From assembly GCA_910584945.1 (NCBI GenBank), contig CAJUDY010000025.1:1-55387 (forward strand): a DNA stretch of 55,387 nucleotides. The letters are read 5' to 3'. Made by a program: the position numbers and the translations under genes. The notes below the pieces were generated by a model. That model had not been told where the DNA came from, made no database searches, and was given only the letters and a program-made list of their open reading frames with translations. This document shows positions 49,763 to 55,387 of this stretch, piece by piece. Source of the stretch: an uncultured Lachnospiraceae bacterium. GTDB taxonomy: Bacteria > Bacillota > Clostridia > Lachnospirales > Lachnospiraceae. Numbering within the stretch: position 1 is the first letter of the stretch; the number at the start of each line of letters is the position of its first letter.

Positions 49763-51915
49763 AGTGTTCCATCTCCTTTTCTTTTTATGATGAGATTTTG
49801 ATAATATTTTATCAGGGCTTTCTCTGCGAGACCGCGTCCCTCACTCACGTCTCCGCTTTGAAGCGCCTGTAAAAATCTTTGATCCTCCACCAGCAGCATA
49901 CTGATGCGGCTGATCACCTCCACACACTCCCCCTGCTCCGACTGAGGAGCCAGAAGAAGGATCGCTCCTTTTATGGTTCCGTCTGGGACGGTAAAAGGCG
50001 TGTCAAGCTTTAAGTACGCGCACCGGCAGTGGGGAACCGCGTGGGTGCGGCAGTGGAGCAGATGCAGCTCAAGCTCCGGGATGAAGGTGTTCTTAACCCC
50101 TTCCCGGCGGGCCAGGTCCTGGCTGATGACCTGTCGGCTTAAGATGCTGTCCGCGAAGATGCCTGCTGCCTGGCCAAGCAGCGCTTCCGTCTGCTGAATT
50201 CCGGACACTTCTTTAATCTGAAAAGAATGGAGAAGCTGGGAGATCTCCTCACCGGTACGGGTCAGAGACTCGATGTCCTTAAGGCTAAGGCCGGACTCCG
50301 GCTCCAGAACCCCGGGCTTTGGGCGAATCTCTTTTGTACGGCTGGCGCTGACGGTTTCCAGCGCGCGGTCAATCACCATCATATCCTGTTTCTGGGGAAT
50401 CGGACTGACGCAGACATGGGGGAAGTCAATCTCCAGCGGGACGGTGGAGATAACCAGATCGACGCCGCCCTCCTGGAGCTTCTCCGGGTCCAGACTGAAG
50501 GCTGACATGACATGCCGGATTTCAATATTATGTAAACTGCGGATCAGGTTGGCAGCCAGCATTCTGGACGCGCCCATACCGCTGGGACAGACCACAGCAA
50601 CGGCAATCCTTTTTTGTTCCACCCGAAGGGTCTCTGCCGCCGCCGCGAAATGCATGGCCACAAAAGTGATCTCCGAAGGGGAAATATCTTCGATATAAAG
50701 TTTCTCCCGGAACAGACCGCAGGCATGCTCCACTGCTTCGTAGACGTCGGGATACTTCTGACGGATGACGTCCCCCTGAGAATTATCCAGCTGGATATTC
50801 ATGGAGAGGCGGCTGATCATGGAGTCCATATGGCTGGTCAGTTCTTCAATCATCCGATTGCAGGTATGAAAGGGAAGATTCAGTTCCGCTTCCACCCGCT
50901 CTACGATTGCCATGACCACCTGACGGGTGTTGACGGACTGTAACTGGCTTCGGTTTCTTCTGGTATGAGGCCAGATCCGCGCGCTCGTAAGATGCATGGT
51001 GATAAAGCCGATCTCCTCTTTTGGGATGACAAGCTGAAACTGCTCGCCAATCTTTTCGGCGATCTTTTCCGCCACGGCGTACTCCGGGAAATCCGTGAGA
51101 CTGCGCAGTTCCTTCGGGTCCATCTCGATCTTCTCTCCGGACCGAAGCCTCTGAATGGAGAGGGAGAGATGGACGGCCAGGGCCATATAGCCGCTGTCGG
51201 TATATTTAATGTTCAGTTCTTTCTCGGTATCGGAGAGGATCTGCTCCACAAAGGAAACGATCTGCGGATCGATAAAGCTGAACAGACGGTTTTTCATAAG
51301 CTGGGACCCGGAAGAAAAGTCTTCTTTTTTACTTCCCCGCAGAAGCTTTAAGATCTCTCCGTCATCCATGAATTCCAGAGCAGCGTTGGCGATGGCCTGC
51401 CGATAGGCAGTCTCTGTGCCCTCCAGGAGGATGCCCACGCCCGGACGGCGCAGAATCTTCACCTGAAAAGCAGAAAGCCATTCTTCCAGAGCATCCAGAT
51501 CTTTGGTAAGCGTTCCTTCCGAGATGTGAAAGCGGGACTGGAATACATAAGATTTGACCGGCTCCCGGACAAAGAGCAGTTCCCCGAGAATCTGCCGCCT
51601 TCGTTCTTTCTGGCTGTAATCCGTATGGGGCTGTGAAAGACCCAGAAGTTCATTCAGAAGCCGGATGGCTTCGGGGTCCTCCTCCAGCACAAGACCTACA
51701 CCGGGCTTCCGAATAAACGTAAAATCATTCTCATCAAGCCAGCGTTCGACGGCAGGCAGTTCTCTTAAGATCGTCCTCGACGAGACATTCAGCTTTTCCG
51801 AGATGGCCCCCACCGGTATCGGATTCCTGGCTGTTTTTGCCAGAAGCCTGACGATCTCCCGCTGTCTTGCGGTCAGGACATGGGAGGTCGATTTATCTGA
51901 AGTATTTGCTGACAT
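49759..51915 (-). CDS. mtlR: Mannitol operon activator, BglG/MtlR family
   Basis: 718 residues from the ATG at 51915 (AGGGAGGAATCAATC upstream). N-terminal HTH domains (REIVRLLAKTARNPIPVG), two PRD domains (HLSLSIQRLRSG; the second near MHFAAAAETLR), a GatB-like IIB domain with Cys in VVCPSGMGASRMLAAN, and a IIA-like domain at the C-terminus (LHLLHCRTHAVPHCRC). Phosphorylation by PTS proteins sets its activity. It heads the operon, so it controls itself and mtlA-mtlD. Confidence 0.92.
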   Translation of the reverse strand: MSANTSDKSTSHVLTARQREIVRLLAKTARNPIPVGAISEKLNVSSRTILRELPAVERWLDENDFTFIRKPGVGLVLEEDPEAIRLLNELLGLSQPHTDYSQKERRRQILGELLFVREPVKSYVFQSRFHISEGTLTKDLDALEEWLSAFQVKILRRPGVGILLEGTETAYRQAIANAALEFMDDGEILKLLRGSKKEDFSSGSQLMKNRLFSFIDPQIVSFVEQILSDTEKELNIKYTDSGYMALAVHLSLSIQRLRSGEKIEMDPKELRSLTDFPEYAVAEKIAEKIGEQFQLVIPKEEIGFITMHLTSARIWPHTRRNRSQLQSVNTRQVVMAIVERVEAELNLPFHTCNRMIEELTSHMDSMISRLSMNIQLDNSQGDVIRQKYPDVYEAVEHACGLFREKLYIEDISPSEITFVAMHFAAAAETLRVEQKRIAVAVVCPSGMGASRMLAANLIRSLHNIEIRHVMSAFSLDPEKLQEGGVDLVISTVPLEIDFPHVCVSPIPQKQDMMVIDRALETVSASRTKEIRPKPGVLEPESGLSLKDIESLTRTGEEISQLLHSFQIKEVSGIQQTEALLGQAAGIFADSILSRQVISQDLARREGVKNTFIPELELHLLHCRTHAVPHCRCAYLKLDTPFTVPDGTIKGAILLLAPQSEQGECVEVISRISMLLVEDQRFLQALQSGDVSEGRGLAEKALIKYYQNLIIKRKGDGTL

Positions 51916-51972
51916 TGATTGATTCCTCCCTCTCTTTTGTCTATATTTTACCAAGAGATCGGGGATGATGCA

Positions 51973-52017
51973 ATCTTATCTTTTGTCACTTTTGTCGGCA
52001 ACACTTAGTGACAAAAG
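51973..52017 (-). promoter_or_regulatory. Mannitol operon promoter and operator
   Basis: Minus-strand TTGCCG (51996-52001), a 17-base spacer and TAAGAT (51973-51978) form a promoter. CTTTTGTCAC (51980-51989) and GTGACAAAAG (52008-52017) are a perfect 10-bp inverted repeat around the -35 box, with a third ACAAAAG copy in between. The likely binder is MtlR itself or a catabolite regulator. Confidence 0.72.
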
Positions 52018-52044
52018 AAGGTTTTGGGTAGAATGACCAAGACA

Positions 52045-52075
52045 ACAGGACGCCTGCATATCGCAGGCGTCCTGT
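52045..52075 (-). terminator. Terminator-like hairpin after glnN
   Basis: ACAGGACGCCTGC and GCAGGCGTCCTGT form a perfect 13-bp stem with loop ATATC, 24 bases past the glnN stop. The minus-strand T content after it is low (TGTCTTGG), so it may stabilise the mRNA or terminate weakly. Confidence 0.6.
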
Positions 52076-52098
52076 ATCATGAATGATGATGCTATTTT

Positions 52099-54183
52099 TT
52101 ATACTTCGAACATCAATTCGCCGTAAGTCGGTACCGGCCAGTAGTCTTTGTCCATGATGTTCTCCAGTTCGTCGATGGGCGCCCGGAGCGCTGCCATGGC
52201 GGGAAGTACCAGATCATGGAATTCCTTTGCCGTGGAGGCTTTGTCCGCCGCCTCTTTCAATGCATCCAGCGCTTTCTGCGTGCCGGAGAGCAGGCTGCTT
52301 GCCTTTAAGAGAATGGTCTCCTGGGCCGATACGTCCGCCGCCGGGCTGGCGGTGCGCACGGTGCTCATGGAAGAAGCCACACGGTTTACAAAGGAGATCG
52401 CCGCCGGTATATACAGCTTGGAGGCCATATCAATCATGGTACGGGCCTCGATGTTGATCAGGCCTGCATACTCCTCCAGTTTGATCTCTTTACGCGCCGT
52501 GAGTTCTCTTCTGGTCATGACGCCCAGTTTCTCGAACATTTCCACGGAGCTGTCGCTTACATAAGCCGGAATGGCGTCCACGATGGATTTCACATTGGGA
52601 AGCCCTCTTCTCTCGGCCTCCTGTACCCACGCGTCCGAGTAGCCGTCGCCGTTGAATACAATATCCTGATTCTCTTTCATCGTGCGATAGATATATTCGA
52701 TGGCTGCTTTCTCAAAGTCCTCCGCGCCTTCCAGCGCATCGCATGCCTTCGTGAAGGCTTCCGCCATCATGGAGTTCATGACCGTGTTGGCGTCGCCGAT
52801 GGATACGGAGGAAGCCACCATCCGGAACTCAAAGCGGTTGCCGGTGAAGGCAAAAGGAGAAGTCCGGTTCCGGTCTGTGGGGTCTTTGGGAAGTACCGGA
52901 AGGGTGCTCACCCCCAGATCCAGCGTTCCCACCTCCGCGCAGGGAAGCTCTTCAAAGGGAACTCCTTTTACGATGGCCTCCACGATCTCGCCCAGCTGAT
53001 CTCCCATGTAGATGGAGATGATGGCAGGCGGCGCCTCATTGGCTCCAAGCCGATGGTCATTGCCCGCGTTGGAGGCCGCCGCCCGAAGCAGCAGGGAATG
53101 CTTTTTCACCGCCTCCATCAGGCAGGCCAGCACGCACAGGAACTGCAGGTTTTTATTAGGCTCTTTGCCCGGTTTGAACAGGTTGACCCCGTTGTCGGTT
53201 CCTAAGGACCAGTTGTTGTGCTTGCCGGAGCCGTTCACACCTGCAAAGGGCTTTTCATGAAGCAGGCAGGCCAGACCGTGCTCGGTGGCCGTGCTCTTTA
53301 AGACGTCCATCACCAGCAGGTTGCTGTCCAGAGCGGCGTCCGACGGCGCGAAGATCGGCGCGATCTCATGCTGCGCAGGAGCCACCTCATTGTGCTGGGT
53401 CTTCACGGTGATTCCAAGCTTCCAGAGCTGCTCATCCACATCCGCCATGAACTCTGCCACCTTGGTTTTCAGGGGACCAAAGTACTGGTCTTCCATCTCC
53501 TGCCCTTTTGGCGCTGCCGCACCGAAGAGGGTGCGTCCCGCGTAAACCAGGTCCGGACGTTTCAGGTATTTTTCCCGGTTGACGATAAAGTACTCCTGCT
53601 CCGGTCCCACATAGGAGCGTACTTTTCTGGCCTCCTTATTCCCAAACATATGTACGAATCTGGTGCCTGCCCGGCTGACGGCGTCCACCGATTTCAGAAG
53701 CGGCGTCTTGGTATCCAGAGAATCTCCAGTATATGAACAGAAGGCGGTGGGGATACATAAAATCCCGTCCTTTACATACGCCGGGGAAGCCACATCCCAG
53801 GCGGTATAGCCCCTCGCACTGCAGGTGGCCCGAAGCCCTCCGGACGGAAAGGACGATGCGTCCGGTTCCCCCATCATCAGGTCTTTTCCGGAGAAACTGT
53901 TCTCAATCTTCCCGCCTTCCGGAATATCCGCGAAGGAGTCGTGCTTTTCCGCGCCGATACTGACCACGTAGGGCTGGAAAACATGGGTATAATGGGTCGC
54001 TCCTTTCTCAATGGCCCATTCTTTCATGGCTTTTGCCACAATATCCGCCAGCTCCAGGGTAACATCCCCGCCCTCGCTCATCAGCTTCAACATCTGCCGG
54101 TAGGTGATCTCCGGCAGGCGTTCCTTCATCACCGCCTCATTAAATACATCCTGACCAAATACTTCCGCTACATTTACACTCAT
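52099..54183 (-). CDS. glnN: Glutamine synthetase type III
   Basis: 694 residues from the ATG at 54183 (GGAAAGGATGGAGAGAT upstream), the usual length of GSIII. Segments seen are FPSGGLRATCSARGYTAWD, YVGPEQEYFIVNREKYLKRP, VKTQHNEVAPAQHEIAPIF and LLHEKPFAGVNGSGKHNNWS. It combines ammonia and glutamate with ATP. Type III enzymes occur in Bacteroides, Clostridia and cyanobacteria. A leader hairpin with a T run lies upstream and may control it. Confidence 0.95.
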   Translation of the reverse strand: MSVNVAEVFGQDVFNEAVMKERLPEITYRQMLKLMSEGGDVTLELADIVAKAMKEWAIEKGATHYTHVFQPYVVSIGAEKHDSFADIPEGGKIENSFSGKDLMMGEPDASSFPSGGLRATCSARGYTAWDVASPAYVKDGILCIPTAFCSYTGDSLDTKTPLLKSVDAVSRAGTRFVHMFGNKEARKVRSYVGPEQEYFIVNREKYLKRPDLVYAGRTLFGAAAPKGQEMEDQYFGPLKTKVAEFMADVDEQLWKLGITVKTQHNEVAPAQHEIAPIFAPSDAALDSNLLVMDVLKSTATEHGLACLLHEKPFAGVNGSGKHNNWSLGTDNGVNLFKPGKEPNKNLQFLCVLACLMEAVKKHSLLLRAAASNAGNDHRLGANEAPPAIISIYMGDQLGEIVEAIVKGVPFEELPCAEVGTLDLGVSTLPVLPKDPTDRNRTSPFAFTGNRFEFRMVASSVSIGDANTVMNSMMAEAFTKACDALEGAEDFEKAAIEYIYRTMKENQDIVFNGDGYSDAWVQEAERRGLPNVKSIVDAIPAYVSDSSVEMFEKLGVMTRRELTARKEIKLEEYAGLINIEARTMIDMASKLYIPAAISFVNRVASSMSTVRTASPAADVSAQETILLKASSLLSGTQKALDALKEAADKASTAKEFHDLVLPAMAALRAPIDELENIMDKDYWPVPTYGELMFEV

Positions 54184-54268
54184 ATCTCTCCATCCTTTCC
54201 TTAAGAACATCCCGGCTCCTCTTCCGGTCCCTTCCCGTCTTCCAATGACTTTTGCACTGAAAGAACGC

Positions 54269-54353
54269 AAAAAAGAGACGCTCCGCCTTAAGGCAGAACG
54301 TCTTTGTTCTCTCAAAAATATACTATGTAATCAGAGGGGATGTTGATCCCCCT
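54269..54353 (-). promoter_or_regulatory. glnN leader with two hairpins and an intrinsic terminator
   Basis: In transcription order: hairpin AGGGGAT/ATCCCCCT (54335-54353), then a terminator built on AGACG/CGTCT with the inner palindrome GCCTTAAGGC (54276-54303) and six T residues (54269-54274). This is an attenuator layout between the probable promoter and glnN. An ANTAR-type antiterminator, as used for nitrogen genes in Clostridia, is one possibility; the hexaloops typical of such targets are not clear. No terminated upstream gene explains it, as the gene before (54408) ends 55 bases away. Confidence 0.6.
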
Positions 54354-54407
54354 GCCTCTTATAAAATACACGATTCGATGCAAAAATGCAAGCCTTTTTT
54401 TATTTTT

Positions 54408-55304
54408 TTACTGACCCACCCGGATCATAAGGGCTTTCTGGTGATTTTCAATCACTGCCCGGCTGCATTCTCCGCCGTATTCACCGTCCAGCGTCCACGG
54501 AATCGGACCATCAGCTTCCACCAAAAGCTTTGCCGTCCGGAAAGAATACATATACTTGGAGTCGATTTCTTTTAAAATGATCGCTCCCAGGATCTCCTGC
54601 AGCTCCACGGGATTTCTGGGGTTCCTTATGAATGTCACCTCGAACACGCCGTCATCAAACTGTACTTTTCTGCCGATGATGCTCTTAAACCCTCCCACCG
54701 AGCGGGAATTGGTCACCATGCCAAAGATAAAATCTCCTTCTTCTGACAGTTCCTCGCTGGAGAACCGTATATGGTACGAGGGAATGTTCGCCAGGCGCTT
54801 CACCCCTTCCAGAAGATACGCCATATGTCCCAGTACATTTTTCATATTCTGGTCCGTGGAATAAGCCACATCCGTGAAAATCCCAAAGGCCGCGATGTAG
54901 ACAAAGTGCTCTTCATTAAAGGTCCCCATATCGCAGGGGAAGTCCCTGCCCTCCACGGCGATCCTGGCGGCCTTCTTCATATCTCTTGGAATCTTCAGGC
55001 TTCTGGCAAAATCGTTCACTGTGCCGGAGGGAATATAGCCGATGGGAATCTTCTCTTCCCTCTGCATCATCCCTTCCGCCACCTCGTCCATGGTGCCGTC
55101 GCCTCCGCTGCACACCACCAGATCGTATCCGGCCGGAAGATTCCGGATCTTCTCTATGGCGTCCTGACTTTCTCTGGTCGGATAAACGGTCAGTTCATAG
55201 CCTGCCGCCGAGAAGATCTGTAAAATGTCGAAAAGCTTCGTCCGAATCTGCTCCCGTCCTGAATGAGGGTTATAAATAAAATACAGCTTTTTCAAATCTC
55301 CCAT
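54408..55304 (-). CDS. Diacylglycerol kinase-family lipid kinase (YegS/DgkB-like)
   Basis: 298 residues. N-terminal YFIYNPHSGREQ and the nucleotide motif CSGGDGTMDEVAEG, then IPSGTVNDFARSLKIP, are typical of the DAGK catalytic domain. The C-terminal beta domain includes GEYGGECSRAVIENHQKAL. It phosphorylates diacylglycerol or a related lipid. The gene may be separate from the upstream membrane-protein gene (17-base gap). Confidence 0.93.
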   Translation of the reverse strand: MGDLKKLYFIYNPHSGREQIRTKLFDILQIFSAAGYELTVYPTRESQDAIEKIRNLPAGYDLVVCSGGDGTMDEVAEGMMQREEKIPIGYIPSGTVNDFARSLKIPRDMKKAARIAVEGRDFPCDMGTFNEEHFVYIAAFGIFTDVAYSTDQNMKNVLGHMAYLLEGVKRLANIPSYHIRFSSEELSEEGDFIFGMVTNSRSVGGFKSIIGRKVQFDDGVFEVTFIRNPRNPVELQEILGAIILKEIDSKYMYSFRTAKLLVEADGPIPWTLDGEYGGECSRAVIENHQKALMIRVGQ

Positions 55305-55321
55305 ATTCCCGGCACCTCATC

Positions 55322-55387
55322 TTAATGAAGCAGTGCTCCCAGCAATCCGTAGGAAACAATAGACATAATAACCGTAGCCATGACAAT
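55322..55387 (-). CDS. C-terminal end of a membrane protein (partial)
   Basis: The last 21 codons of a minus-strand gene cut by the window edge: a hydrophobic stretch (TVIMSIVSYGLLGALL) ending in H and TAA. This is the end of an integral membrane protein. The family cannot be told from so few residues. Confidence 0.55.
   Translation of the reverse strand: MVMATVIMSIVSYGLLGALLH

Noticed and set aside
1..55387. CRISPR arrays, tRNA or rRNA genes
   Set aside because: No regularly spaced repeats, cloverleaf-like segments or rRNA sequence were found when reading both strands.

Overview
The window looks like chromosomal DNA of a Gram-positive, Clostridia-type gut bacterium, most likely a Lachnospiraceae relative. 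This rests on strong AGGAGG ribosome binding sites, a type III glutamine synthetase, a DUF815 ATPase, a PTS mannitol operon with a BglG/MtlR-type activator, and SpoVG- and AbrB-like proteins. The genus cannot be read from the sequence. No rRNA, tRNA or CRISPR array was seen.

Region 1 (1 to about 28500) is the interior and right end of a large mobile element, probably an integrative conjugative element. Its left end, integrase, relaxase and type IV secretion genes are not in the window. It opens with an IS110-family transposase and a 70-residue companion ORF on the plus strand. Everything else in the element runs on the minus strand. From about 15.8 kb down to 2.1 kb there is a Tad/Flp-type pilus or secretion locus: two near-identical small pilins, an A24 prepilin peptidase, CpaB, a CpaE-like ATPase, the CpaF/TadA motor, TadB, TadC, two TadE-like pseudopilins, a DUF6550-like protein and a large secreted protein. 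Mixed in are SpoVG-like, tandem ribbon-helix-helix and multi-repeat HTH-like proteins. From about 15.8 to 28.3 kb lies an anti-restriction and accessory block: four ArdA-like proteins built from shuffled repeats, a D12-class adenine methylase whose only full-length start is an ATC codon, a PAPS-reductase-like PP-loop protein, a YodL-domain protein, two AbrB-like proteins and several unrecognised proteins. At least ten of these otherwise unrelated proteins end in a similar short tail of the form G/Q-M-x-M/L.

Region 2 (28500 to 33.2 kb) is the chromosomal flank the element entered. A heterodimeric ABC exporter pair is controlled by a TetR-family gene, and the second ABC gene is cut exactly at its Walker B aspartate by the element end. 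A sugar O-acetyltransferase follows.

Region 3 (33.3 to 55.4 kb) is ordinary core and metabolic chromosome. It carries a two-component system, galactokinase, undecaprenyl-diphosphatase, a DUF815 ATPase, a helical-bundle protein, a MocR-type aspartate aminotransferase, an HD hydrolase, an Na+/alanine symporter with an Lrp regulator, GlmS, RpiB, and a mannitol operon (mtlR-mtlA-mtlD plus an HPr-like protein lacking Ser46). It ends with type III glutamine synthetase behind a leader terminator, a lipid kinase and the last 21 codons of a membrane protein.

Main interest: a mobile element carrying a complete-looking Tad machine together with anti-restriction genes, and a shared C-terminal peptide that may act as a common docking or export tag.
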